Source: JACVRW01 sp963811055 (GTDB lineage Bacteria; Actinomycetota; Thermoleophilia; Solirubrobacterales; Thermoleophilaceae). Taken from it: DNA of 64,000 bases. Where the stretch lies: positions 62,001 to 126,000 of the forward strand of contig CAWEPQ010000016.1 of assembly GCA_963811055.1 (NCBI GenBank). The letters run 5' to 3'. Under the pieces are notes generated by a model. The model was not told where the DNA came from. It was given only the letters and a program-made list of their open reading frames with translations, and made no database searches. Of this stretch, positions 34,369 to 44,411 are shown piece after piece (the first letter of the stretch is position 1; each line of letters starts with the position of its first letter). A program made the translations under genes and the position numbers.

Positions 34369-36711
34369 GACCGTGAGGGTGCTCGACCGGCAGCGGAAGC
34401 TCACGCGCAGGGTGCGCGTGCGCGCGTCGTAGCTCCAGGCGCCGCGAGCCAGAGGACGGCCTCCGAGCAGCACCGACCGCGGCGCGAACGGGCGGCGCAG
34501 GCTGCCGAGCGTGGCCTGGAGGCTGTAGCGGCGGGCGCGCTTGCCCCGGATCTGAAGCGACCACCGATCCGCGCCTTCCACGGATCGGAGCAGCTCGCGG
34601 CGCGGACCCATCCGTGAGGCCGAGCGCCCCCGTGGAAACGCGAGCAGCTGCATGCGGTCGCGACGATCGCCCAGGCGCACCACGCCCGGGCCGCGGTACG
34701 GGGCCAGCGTGTCCACGTCCGCGGGCAGCAGCGGCAGCACGGCGCCGGCCCGCACGAGCAGCGGGAGCTCCGCGCGTGGCGCGGGCAGAGTGAGCGCGCG
34801 GCCACCGCGCAGCAACCTGGCACGGCCGAGCCCGAGGCTGCCGTCAGCCGGCCGGTAGCCGGCCGAGCGCCACAGGTCGACCCAGCGACCACGCGGCAGG
34901 TAGAGCCGGCGGGTGCGGGCTCCGGGCTCGAGCACCGGCGCCGCCAGCAGGTCGGGGCCGAAGCCGAACTGGTCGTGGGCGGCGGCGGCGCGCGGGTCGC
35001 CCGGATCGGTGAGCAGCCCGTGGCGCATGAGCGGCATCCCGGTGGCGCGGTACTCCGCCTCGGCCGCCTGGATGTAGGGCAGCAGCTGAGTGTGGAGCTT
35101 GGCGTAGCGGCGCCAGATCGGCAGTGACGCCGGGTCGAAGATCTGCGGGCGCTCGTACGCCGGGAGGGCGATCCCCGAGCGCTTGGTGCGCATCACGCCC
35201 GACACCGCTCCGACCTGGATCCAGCGGTCGAGCAGCTCGCGCGACAGCCGCTCGTCCGCACCGAACGAGTTGTACCCCCCGATGTCGGAGCCCCAGCGGG
35301 ACACGCCGCTCATGCCGATGGTGAGAGCCTGCGTGACCACCGAGCGCAGGCCGTCGAAGCCCCACACGGTCGTGGGGTCGCCGCCCCACACGTTCACCGA
35401 GCAGCGCGCGGCCCCGGTCCAACCCGAGCGCTGGAAGCGCACCAGCGGCCGGTCGAGCCCGCGCACGATGCGCTGCACCGCGCAGTGGTAGTCCCGCGGG
35501 TAGCGGTTGTGAATCTGCGCGGGCGGCGTGCCGTCTGCAGGTCGCGTGGCCGGGGAGGTGCCCTCGCCGAAGTCCTCCATGAACCCGTCCTTGCCCTGGT
35601 CCACCGCCTCGCGCACGAGCCGCCGGTAGATCGTGGACGCCGCCGCGCTGGTGAAGTCGAACTGGGCCAGCGGCTCGATCGTGAACCCGCCGGCGCCGCC
35701 GCCCCCGACGAACGCCGGAAAGGTGATCGGCCTGCCGTCGCTCCCGCGTTGCAGAGCGCCGGCGGCCACCGCCTCGTCGTACACCGGCTGGTAGGCGGTG
35801 CAGAGATGCGGGTTGAAGTACGCGAGGTGGGCCAGTCCCGCCGCGTGGAACTGGCGCGTTCGGGCCAGCTCGTATTGCTCGAGGCCGCGGTGGGCCCCGC
35901 AGGGCAGGAAGTGCATCTGGGTTTCCGCGGCGGACACCGGCGCGTCGGCGTCGCGCAGGGTCTCCACGATGCTCGCCTCCTCGGCCAGCGGGGTCACGTT
36001 GGGCTGGCCTGTCTGGAACCACGGGCCGTACGCCCAGGGCGCCGGTGGCGCCGGCTGGCGCCCGGTGGCCGCCGTAAAGCGGCGCAGGGCATCGGCCGGG
36101 CGCGGGCCCGCGAAGAACCGGAGCTCGAGCGTCCGGGCCGCTGCGCTCGCCGACCAGCGGCCGCGCCTCCGGAGGTCGAAGCGGCTCGTCTCGTCGTTGT
36201 CGAGCAGGACGCCGTAGCCGCGGCTCGAGAGCAGCCACGGCACCGGGTAGTAGGTGTCGTCGTCGCGGTCCCTGCGCGCCCAGGCCGGCACGATCGCCCC
36301 GGCAATCGCGCGATCGCGCTCGATGAACGGCCCGTCGGACACGTAGTTCACAACCTCGTGCCCGGCCTGGTCCACCGTGTTGGAGCGTTCGCCAAAACCG
36401 GTGAGCAGCTCGCCCGGGCCGCGGTCGAAGCTCACCCTCGGCCGGCCGGCCGCCGCGGACGCGCGTATCCGCAGCACGCCGGCTCCGGCCCTGGTCACGC
36501 GGACCGCCCGCGCGCCGGCAGCACCGCCGAGATGGAACCGCACGCGCTGCACCCGTCGCCCGTGGGCGCCCTCGATCACGAACGCGAACGGGGACGCGGC
36601 CGGCCGTGCGCGGATGGCTCCGGCGTCCACCACCGCGGCGCCGGCGGGCGGGGGAGCGGCCAGTGCCCCCGCGGCGACGGCGGCGGCGAGCAACGCCGTC
36701 CGGCGGAGCAC
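34357..36711 (-). CDS. Secreted glycoside hydrolase family 31 protein
   Basis: 784 residues with a signal peptide (LLAAAVAAGALAAPPPAGAA). The GH31 barrel shows the nucleophile Asp380 in GFMEDFGEG and the acid/base Asp476 in SRWGSDIGGYNSFG. The barrel is preceded by GELLTGFGERSN and followed by FGFGPDLLAAPVLEPG with the RRLYLPRGRWVDLW beta domain. Family activities include alpha-glucosidase, alpha-xylosidase and sulfoquinovosidase; the GFMEDFGE form with Glu two residues after the nucleophile region resembles the sulfoquinovosidase/YicI side, but this is not decisive. GTG start, five bases after the LysE stop context. Acts outside the cell on an alpha-linked sugar. Confidence 0.88.
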   Translation of the reverse strand: MLRRTALLAAAVAAGALAAPPPAGAAVVDAGAIRARPAASPFAFVIEGAHGRRVQRVRFHLGGAAGARAVRVTRAGAGVLRIRASAAAGRPRVSFDRGPGELLTGFGERSNTVDQAGHEVVNYVSDGPFIERDRAIAGAIVPAWARRDRDDDTYYPVPWLLSSRGYGVLLDNDETSRFDLRRRGRWSASAAARTLELRFFAGPRPADALRRFTAATGRQPAPPAPWAYGPWFQTGQPNVTPLAEEASIVETLRDADAPVSAAETQMHFLPCGAHRGLEQYELARTRQFHAAGLAHLAYFNPHLCTAYQPVYDEAVAAGALQRGSDGRPITFPAFVGGGGAGGFTIEPLAQFDFTSAAASTIYRRLVREAVDQGKDGFMEDFGEGTSPATRPADGTPPAQIHNRYPRDYHCAVQRIVRGLDRPLVRFQRSGWTGAARCSVNVWGGDPTTVWGFDGLRSVVTQALTIGMSGVSRWGSDIGGYNSFGADERLSRELLDRWIQVGAVSGVMRTKRSGIALPAYERPQIFDPASLPIWRRYAKLHTQLLPYIQAAEAEYRATGMPLMRHGLLTDPGDPRAAAAHDQFGFGPDLLAAPVLEPGARTRRLYLPRGRWVDLWRSAGYRPADGSLGLGRARLLRGGRALTLPAPRAELPLLVRAGAVLPLLPADVDTLAPYRGPGVVRLGDRRDRMQLLAFPRGRSASRMGPRRELLRSVEGADRWSLQIRGKRARRYSLQATLGSLRRPFAPRSVLLGGRPLARGAWSYDARTRTLRVSFRCRSSTLTVSGR

Positions 36712-36714
36712 CGG

Positions 36715-37332
36715 CTAGCGGCGCTCCGCCGCGAGCCTCAGCCCGAGACCGATCAGCACCGTGCCGGTGACCGCCTCGAGCGTCCGCCGCAGCCGCGAGC
36801 CGCGGAAGCGCGCGGCGGCCCGGTCGAGCGCCCACGCGTACAGGGACAGCCACAGCAGGCCCAGCAGGATGTGCACGCCCGCCAGTGCCAGCGACATCAG
36901 CAGCACCGGGTCGCCCGGGCCGATGAACTGGGGCAGGAAGGTGGAGTAGAAGACGGCGATCTTGGGGTTGAAGACGTTCGTGAGGAGGCCCTGCCGGAAC
37001 GGGGACGTGCTCCGCGAGCCGGCCACCGCCGTCGGGCTGTAGTCGCCCCGGCGCGCCGCAAGCAGGCTCTGCACGCCCAGCCAGACGAGGTAGGCAGCGC
37101 CCACGAGCCGGAGCGCGTCATAGGCCGGCTCGGACGCGGCCAGCAGCGCCGCCACACCCAGCGCGGAGGCCACGGCCCACACCACGCACCCGGCCATCAC
37201 CCCGAGGGTGGTGGCCAGAGCCGCGCCGCGCCCGCCGCTGAGCGCGCTGCGAGCCACCACCGCCATGTCGGCTCCCGGCGAGATCGTGAGCAGCGCGATC
37301 ACCGAGAGGAACACGAGCGGGTGGTCGGGCAT
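36715..37332 (-). CDS. LysE/RhtB-family exporter
   Basis: 205 residues with about six membrane segments. The N-terminal ISPGADMAVVARSALSGGR and the NVFNPKIAVFYSTFLPQF segment are the classic LysE/RhtB signatures. The ATG shares one base with the peroxiredoxin stop (TGATG). Exports amino acids or related small molecules; substrate unknown. Confidence 0.92.
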   Translation of the reverse strand: MPDHPLVFLSVIALLTISPGADMAVVARSALSGGRGAALATTLGVMAGCVVWAVASALGVAALLAASEPAYDALRLVGAAYLVWLGVQSLLAARRGDYSPTAVAGSRSTSPFRQGLLTNVFNPKIAVFYSTFLPQFIGPGDPVLLMSLALAGVHILLGLLWLSLYAWALDRAAARFRGSRLRRTLEAVTGTVLIGLGLRLAAERR

Positions 37333-37916
37333 CAGCGCTCCTCGACCACCTCGGTGCGCAGGATCGCGAGCGCCTGGGCGGCGGCGCCATCGGGCGGGAA
37401 CACCGGGTAGGCCACCCGCGCGATCTCCCCGTCGCGGATCAGCAGAGTCAGCCGGCGCAGCAGGGTCATCCCGTCCACCTCGAACACCGGCAGGTCGAGA
37501 GCGCGGGTCAGGCCCAGCGGCTCGTCGGAAAGCAGCGGATACGGCAGCCCCAGTCGCTCCGCGACCTCGCGCTGGTAGCCGGTGTCCTGAGTGGAGAGTC
37601 CGAACACGCGCGCGCCGAGCGCCTCCAGGGGTGCGTGGTTGTCGCGCACGCCGCACAGCTCCGGCGTGCACCCGCGGGCGCCGGGGATGGCGTTCCAGCC
37701 CTCCTCGCCGCCGCCGGGCAGTTCCTCGCCGGGGCGGCCGGTGCGCGGATACGCGAATACGACGGTCCAACCGGTCAGGTCCGCCAGCACCACCTGCTCG
37801 CCGTTCGTGGCGCCCAGGGCGAGCCCGGGAACCCGCGTGCCAGGCAGGTGGCGCGCCCCGCCGTCGTCCTCGGGAACGGGCAGGTCGGCAGGAAGGGAGT
37901 ACGGATCCATGACCAT
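37332..37916 (-). CDS. Peroxiredoxin (AhpC/TSA, PrxQ-like)
   Basis: 194 residues (192 from the second ATG at 37910). The peroxidatic centre is GCTPELCGVRDN: the first Cys is the expected peroxidatic residue and the Cys five positions later is the PrxQ-type resolving Cys. Upstream sequence VVFAYPRTGRP equals the usual FYP strand. It departs from canonical PrxQ by a roughly 15-residue Gly-rich insert between these two parts. Likely reduces peroxides with thioredoxin. Translationally coupled to LysE, with no obvious functional link. Confidence 0.82.
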   Translation of the reverse strand: MVMDPYSLPADLPVPEDDGGARHLPGTRVPGLALGATNGEQVVLADLTGWTVVFAYPRTGRPGEELPGGGEEGWNAIPGARGCTPELCGVRDNHAPLEALGARVFGLSTQDTGYQREVAERLGLPYPLLSDEPLGLTRALDLPVFEVDGMTLLRRLTLLIRDGEIARVAYPVFPPDGAAAQALAILRTEVVEER

Positions 37917-37944
37917 CCCACGGGGAAGGTAGCCTGCGCGGGTC

Positions 37945-39381
37945 GTGGGGGAGCTGCTGCCGGACCTGCTGGATGCCGCTGCGCGCCACGCCGACTACGC
38001 CGACGCCCGCCATGTCGTGACGCGCCGCGAGCGGCTCGCTACGCGCAACGGGTCCCTGGACGAACTGCACTCGGACGAGAGCGAGGGCGTGGGCATTCGC
38101 GTGAGGGTCGGCGGAGCCTGGGGCTTCGTGGCCATTCGCGGCACCGACCCGGACGACTGCCACTCCGCGCTCGCCCGCGCGCTCGCGGTGGCGCGCGTGC
38201 AGCCGGCCGCGCGCGGCGGGCCGCTGGCGCCGGAGCCGCCCGCCCGCGGTTCCTGGGAAAGCCCCGCCGAGCGCGACCCGTTCAGCGTCTCGCTCGACGA
38301 CAAGCTCGCGGTGCTCTTCGAGGCCGACACCGCCCTCCGAGCCGCCGAGGACGTGGCGGTCGCGCTCGCCCATTTCGAGGCGCGCTCGATCCACACCACG
38401 TTCGCGTCGACCGAGGGCGCGCTGTGCGACCAGCGCTTCACCGAGTGCGGGGGCGGGATAGCGGTCACGGCGGTGGCGGGCGACGACAGCCAGACGCGCT
38501 CGTACCCCGCGTCGCACGACGGTCAGGTGCTCCTCGCCGGCTACGAGATCTTTGAGCAGCTGGCGCTGGCCCAGCGGGCACCCGCGCTCGCCGAGGAGGC
38601 CGCCGCGCTGCTCCGCGCGCCCGCCTGCCCGGCCGGCCGCACGACGCTGATCCTGGCCGGCGAGCAGCTGGGCGTGCAGATCCACGAGTCGATCGGCCAC
38701 GCCGTGGAGCTGGACCGCGTGCTCGGGCGCGAGATCTCGTACGCGGGCGACAGCTTCGTGGTGCCGGACGATGTCGGGGCGCTCCACTTCGGCTCGGAGA
38801 TCGTGAACGTGACCGCTGACGCCACCACACCGAGGGGCCTCGGCACGTTCCGCTGGGACGACGAGGGCGTGGAGGGCCGCGCCGTCCCGATCATCCGCGA
38901 CGGAGTGCTCACCGGCTTCCTCTCCACGCGCGAGACGGCCGCGGAGATCGGCCTTGAGCGCTCCGGCGGGTGCGCCCGCTCGGACGGCTTTGCGCGCCAG
39001 CCGATCGTGCGCATGACCAACGTGAACCTCGAGCCCGGCGGCGCAGGCTCGCTCGACGACCTGATCGCCGACACCGACGACGGGCTGCTGATCGAGACGA
39101 ACCGCTCGTGGTCGATCGACGACAGGCGCCTGCACTTCCAATTCGCCGGCGAGGCGGCCTGGGAGATCCGCGGCGGCAAGCGCGGGCGGCTCCTTCGCAA
39201 CCCGAGCTACTCCGGGGTCACGCCCGACTTCTGGCGCGGCTGCGACGCGATCTGCTCCGCCCCCGAATGGGGACTCGTCTCTGTGCTCGAATGCGGCAAG
39301 GGCGAGCCGGGCCAGTTCGTGCGCGTGTCGCACGGCAGCGCCCCGGCACGGTTCCGGAACGTGGAGGTGGGCGTTGCCTGA
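37945..39381 (+). CDS. tldD: TldD metalloprotease subunit
   Basis: 478 residues, standard TldD length. The zinc site HESIGH is at 247-252 (HExxxH). The C-terminal region has TNVNLEPG and LECGKGEPGQFVRVSHGS. GTG start 28 bases from the divergent peroxiredoxin gene. With the following gene it forms the TldD/TldE protease that degrades unfolded peptides and trims leader peptides of some peptide natural products. No precursor peptide gene is visible next to it, so a housekeeping role is likely. Confidence 0.93.
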   Translation: MGELLPDLLDAAARHADYADARHVVTRRERLATRNGSLDELHSDESEGVGIRVRVGGAWGFVAIRGTDPDDCHSALARALAVARVQPAARGGPLAPEPPARGSWESPAERDPFSVSLDDKLAVLFEADTALRAAEDVAVALAHFEARSIHTTFASTEGALCDQRFTECGGGIAVTAVAGDDSQTRSYPASHDGQVLLAGYEIFEQLALAQRAPALAEEAAALLRAPACPAGRTTLILAGEQLGVQIHESIGHAVELDRVLGREISYAGDSFVVPDDVGALHFGSEIVNVTADATTPRGLGTFRWDDEGVEGRAVPIIRDGVLTGFLSTRETAAEIGLERSGGCARSDGFARQPIVRMTNVNLEPGGAGSLDDLIADTDDGLLIETNRSWSIDDRRLHFQFAGEAAWEIRGGKRGRLLRNPSYSGVTPDFWRGCDAICSAPEWGLVSVLECGKGEPGQFVRVSHGSAPARFRNVEVGVA

Positions 39382-40750
39382 CGTGCTCGACGTCGCGGAG
39401 CGCGCGCTGCGCCACACCAAGAACCGCGACGCGCTCGTGTCCGTGGCGCGGGAGCGCTCGCTGTTCCTGCGCTTCGCCGCCAACCGCCCCACTCAGGAGA
39501 CGGCGGTGGACGACCTGACCGTGGAGACCGCGGTGGTGGAGAACGGCCACGTGGGCCGCGCCTCCACCAACGACACAAGCGACGAGCACCTCGCCGAGTG
39601 CGCCCGGCGGGCGATCGCGGCGGCCGAGGCCGGCGCCACGTCGGCGCCCGGAAGCTTCCCGGGGTTCCCCGCCATCAAGCCCGCGCCGGCCCACGACGGA
39701 CACGACGCCGGCACGGCCGCCCTCGAGCCCGTGCACGGCGGACGCGCGCTGGCGGCGGCGTTCGCGGTAGCCGAGGCCGACGACCTCGAGGCGCACGGCA
39801 TCTGGACGGCGGGCGAGGAGCAGCGCGCCGTGGTGTCGAGCGCCGGCGGCTCCGCCGTGGATCGCACCACGGACGCGTTCATGAAGGTCATCTGCATCGC
39901 CCCGAGCGGGCGCAGCGGGTACGCGGGCCGCGCCGCCGTGGCGGCCACTGGGCTCGACCCCACCGAGATCGCCCGGCGGTCCGCCGCCAAGGCAGGCGTG
40001 GAGGGCGAGGTGGTGGACGTCGACCCGGGCGCGCACACCGTCGTGCTGGAGGCGAGCGCGGTGGGCACGCTTCTGGAGATGCTCGGTGTGGCCGCGTTCA
40101 ACGGGCTGGCGCACGCCGAGGGCCGCGGCGCGCTCACCGGGCGGCTCGGGCACCTCGTGGCCTCGCCGGCCGTGAACCTCTCGGACTCGCCGCGCTTCAA
40201 GGGAACGCTTCAGCGCGGCATGGATGCCGAGGGCACCGGCAAGACGCCGATCCCGCTGATCCAGGACGGCGTGGCGCACCGGGTGGTGCACGACCTCCGC
40301 AGCGCGGCTCTGGCGGGCGAGAGCTCGACCGGGCACGGGCTCCCCCGCGGGGGCGATTTCGAGAGCCCGGCACCCTCCAACCTGGTGCTGATCGGCGGCG
40401 GGGCGGAGGACGAGGAAGAGCTCTGCTCCACGATCGAGCGCGGCGTGTACGTGACGCGCCTCTGGTACGCCAACCTCGTGCGGCCCAAGGAGTCGCTCGT
40501 GACCGCGGTCACCCGCGACGGCACATTCCTGATCGAGGACGGGAAGATCACCCGGCCGGCCCACGACCTGCGCCTCACGGACAGCGTGCTCGGGATCCTC
40601 GCGCGCACCGCTGCCCTCGGCTGCCACCAGGAGCTGGTGAGCGAGGGCGAGTTCTACGGCCGGCGATTCGCGAACGCGGTGGTGTGCCCGCCGCTCCGGA
40701 CCCGCGACGTCCGCTTCACCGGCTCGGCGGCCGAGTCGCTCAGACCTTGA
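39374..40750 (+). CDS. pmbA: TldE/PmbA protease partner subunit
   Basis: 458 residues of the PmbA/TldE family, without the HExxxH site, as expected for the partner. Characteristic segments are HDGHDAGT, VVLEASAVGTLLEMLG and SPAVNLSDSPRFKGTL. TTG start overlapping the TldD stop by eight bases. Its 3' end overlaps the convergent secG gene by 11 bases. Confidence 0.9.
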   Translation: MPDVLDVAERALRHTKNRDALVSVARERSLFLRFAANRPTQETAVDDLTVETAVVENGHVGRASTNDTSDEHLAECARRAIAAAEAGATSAPGSFPGFPAIKPAPAHDGHDAGTAALEPVHGGRALAAAFAVAEADDLEAHGIWTAGEEQRAVVSSAGGSAVDRTTDAFMKVICIAPSGRSGYAGRAAVAATGLDPTEIARRSAAKAGVEGEVVDVDPGAHTVVLEASAVGTLLEMLGVAAFNGLAHAEGRGALTGRLGHLVASPAVNLSDSPRFKGTLQRGMDAEGTGKTPIPLIQDGVAHRVVHDLRSAALAGESSTGHGLPRGGDFESPAPSNLVLIGGGAEDEEELCSTIERGVYVTRLWYANLVRPKESLVTAVTRDGTFLIEDGKITRPAHDLRLTDSVLGILARTAALGCHQELVSEGEFYGRRFANAVVCPPLRTRDVRFTGSAAESLRP

Positions 40751-40964
40751 GCAGGGCGATCACGTTGAACACGAACAGCAGGGCGAACGCGACGGTCCAG
40801 CGGTTGAGGTTGCGCTCCACGAGCGAACCACCGCCGAACGGACCCGCGCCCGTGCCCACGCCGAAGGCGCCGGACAGTCCCGTGTCCTTGCCGGAGTGCA
40901 GCAGGATGAGCACGATCAGCACGACCGCGAGGATGACCTGAACTCCGCTGAGGATCGCCTCCAC
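40740..40964 (-). CDS. secG: Preprotein translocase subunit SecG
   Basis: 74 residues with two membrane helices (VILAVVLIVLILLHSGKD and VAFALLFVFNVIALL) separated by the Gly-rich GLSGAFGVGTGAGPFGGG loop typical of SecG. Small accessory subunit of SecYEG. It follows the small CcmI-like gene by 42 bases on the same strand, an unusual neighbourhood, since secG is often near central metabolism genes. Confidence 0.92.
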   Translation of the reverse strand: MEAILSGVQVILAVVLIVLILLHSGKDTGLSGAFGVGTGAGPFGGGSLVERNLNRWTVAFALLFVFNVIALLKV

Positions 40965-41006
40965 GGCCGGGAAGGGTAGCGGCAGACCGCCCGGTCCCGC
41001 CGGCCC

Positions 41007-41294
41007 TCAGCCGCCGGCCGGGCGACCCTCGAGGCGGTCGAGCTCCTGGAGGACCGTGATCGCCTCGGCGCGCAGCTCGCGATCGAGCCCGCGCCAGTCC
41101 TCCACCGAGAGCTTGCCCATCCGGTGATCGAGCTCGGCGTCGCGGATCTCGCGGTACTTGGCCTCCTTGGCCGCCTGGAGCTCCTGGATGCGGCCCTCGT
41201 CGCGCACCGCCTCGGCCTCGGGCCGCCGCAGCGGGACGATCACGACCAGGGCCACGAGCGCCCCCAGCACCACCAGCGCGAGCGCGTATTCCAC
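41007..41294 (-). CDS. Small CcmI-like membrane-anchored protein
   Basis: 95 residues. One N-terminal membrane helix (ALALVVLGALVALVVIVPL) then a charged helix with KEAKYREIRDAELDHRMGKL followed by SVEDWRGLDRELRAEA. This is the start pattern of CcmI/CycH (LRELEFDxxxGKLSEEDY), without the TPR domain. It lies downstream of CcmF and CcmE on the same strand, which supports a role in cytochrome c maturation. The GTG at 41294 is the only reasonable start in frame; no ribosome site is obvious. Confidence 0.7.
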   Translation of the reverse strand: MEYALALVVLGALVALVVIVPLRRPEAEAVRDEGRIQELQAAKEAKYREIRDAELDHRMGKLSVEDWRGLDRELRAEAITVLQELDRLEGRPAGG

Positions 41295-41366
41295 TAGATG
41301 GTCGATTCCGAATCGGCGTGCCCGCGGGGGCGCGGCAGACCGAGCTGGGCGCCGCACGCGGCGGAA

Positions 41367-41390
41367 GCCGATAGTCGATGCACTATCGGC
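41367..41390. promoter_or_regulatory. 9-bp perfect hairpin between ccmF and the CcmI-like gene
   Basis: GCCGATAGT (41367-41375) and ACTATCGGC (41382-41390) pair perfectly around a six-base loop CGATGC. It lies in a 178-base gap in an otherwise tightly packed leftward operon. No T-run follows on either strand, so an intrinsic terminator is unlikely; an mRNA processing or stability element or a protein operator are possible. Confidence 0.5.
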
Positions 41391-41472
41391 GAAGACGCGG
41401 GTGGCGATCCAGCGACGGTATGGCGCGTCAGCCGTGGGTGCGGGGGTTTGGAATCGACCATCTACACCGCCT

Positions 41473-43633
<2,161 letters not shown>

Positions 43634-43640
43634 CGCGAGC

Positions 43641-44027
43641 TCAGGCCTTTTCCTTCGTGAACTTGGAGGGGCACTTGGTCACGAGCGAGTCGCGCTCGGC
43701 CATGAAGGTGCCGTTGCGGAGCTCGCCGGAGACGATCACCTCGCGCCCCTCGCGGAACGGGTCGGGCACCACGCCGGTGTAGAGGACCGGCACAGACTCC
43801 GTGCCGTCGCGGTCGCGGATGCGGAAGCGGAGCTGGTCGCCGTCGTGCGACACCGAGGACTTCACGACCTTGCCGGTGACCTCGTACGAGCGTCCCGGCG
43901 TGAGCTCGCTCGGCTTGCTCGCCTCGGTGGAGGCGCTGAAGCTCGTGTACAGCAGGGCCGAGGCGAGGCACACGGCCACGCCGAGGGCGACGATCAGGCG
44001 GAGCTTGCGCTTGCGGGCGGGGTCCAT
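43641..44027 (-). CDS. ccmE: Haem chaperone CcmE, cysteine-type with CxxxF
   Basis: 128 residues. N-terminal membrane anchor (LRLIVALGVAVCLASALLY) and an OB-fold domain (VTGKVVKSSVSHDGDQLRF, VLYTGVVPDPFREGREVIVSG). In the haem-attachment motif, classical CcmE has HxxxY; here it is CPSKF with Cys119 and Phe123. A cysteine variant (CxxxY) is known from some bacteria and archaea, but the Tyr that contacts haem is here replaced by Phe (codon TTC, clearly readable). First ccm gene in the local leftward order cupin-ccmE-ccmF-ccmI-like. Confidence 0.92.
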   Translation of the reverse strand: MDPARKRKLRLIVALGVAVCLASALLYTSFSASTEASKPSELTPGRSYEVTGKVVKSSVSHDGDQLRFRIRDRDGTESVPVLYTGVVPDPFREGREVIVSGELRNGTFMAERDSLVTKCPSKFTKEKA

Positions 44028-44052
44028 CTGGGCGAGATTCTGGCAGGCCCGG

Positions 44053-44382
44053 CTACTGGTCCCGCCGGCTCGGGTGGCCCTCGCCCGGCCAGGGCGACAG
44101 GAGCAGGATCAACCGCGTGTCGGTCTTCGCCCGCACCTCGTGCCGCTCGTTGGGCTCGAAGTGCACGAGGAGCCCCGGGCCCCCGGCAATGGTGCGGCCA
44201 TCCTGCTCCACCTCGACGTCGCCGGCGGCCACCACGAGCCACGCGCGCTCGTGCACCTGATGCTCCTGCAGCTCCTCGCCGGCGGGCAGGTTGATCGCGA
44301 TCACACGCGTCTCGTTGTCCGAGCGCAGCACGGTCGGCTTTTGCGGCTCCACGTCGAGCGACGCCACGTCCCAAACGTCCAT
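44053..44382 (-). CDS. Small cupin-domain protein
   Basis: 109 residues, one cupin barrel. Metal-type motif 1 is LQEHQVHERAWLVVAAGDVEVE and motif 2 is LVHFEPNERHEVRAKTD. The ATG at 44382 is preceded by GAGGAG. It stands 25 bases before ccmE and 29 bases after the antiporter gene, all leftward. Function unknown; cupins of this size bind a metal or small ligand. Confidence 0.82.
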   Translation of the reverse strand: MDVWDVASLDVEPQKPTVLRSDNETRVIAINLPAGEELQEHQVHERAWLVVAAGDVEVEQDGRTIAGGPGLLVHFEPNERHEVRAKTDTRLILLLSPWPGEGHPSRRDQ

Positions 44383-44411
44383 CGGTCTCCTCTCGGTCTC
44401 GGTGACGCCCA

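Noticed and set aside
34126..34617. 163-codon frame in the gap after the SDR gene
   Set aside because: Arg/Ala-rich, overlaps the GH31 gene on the other strand, no motif or ribosome site.
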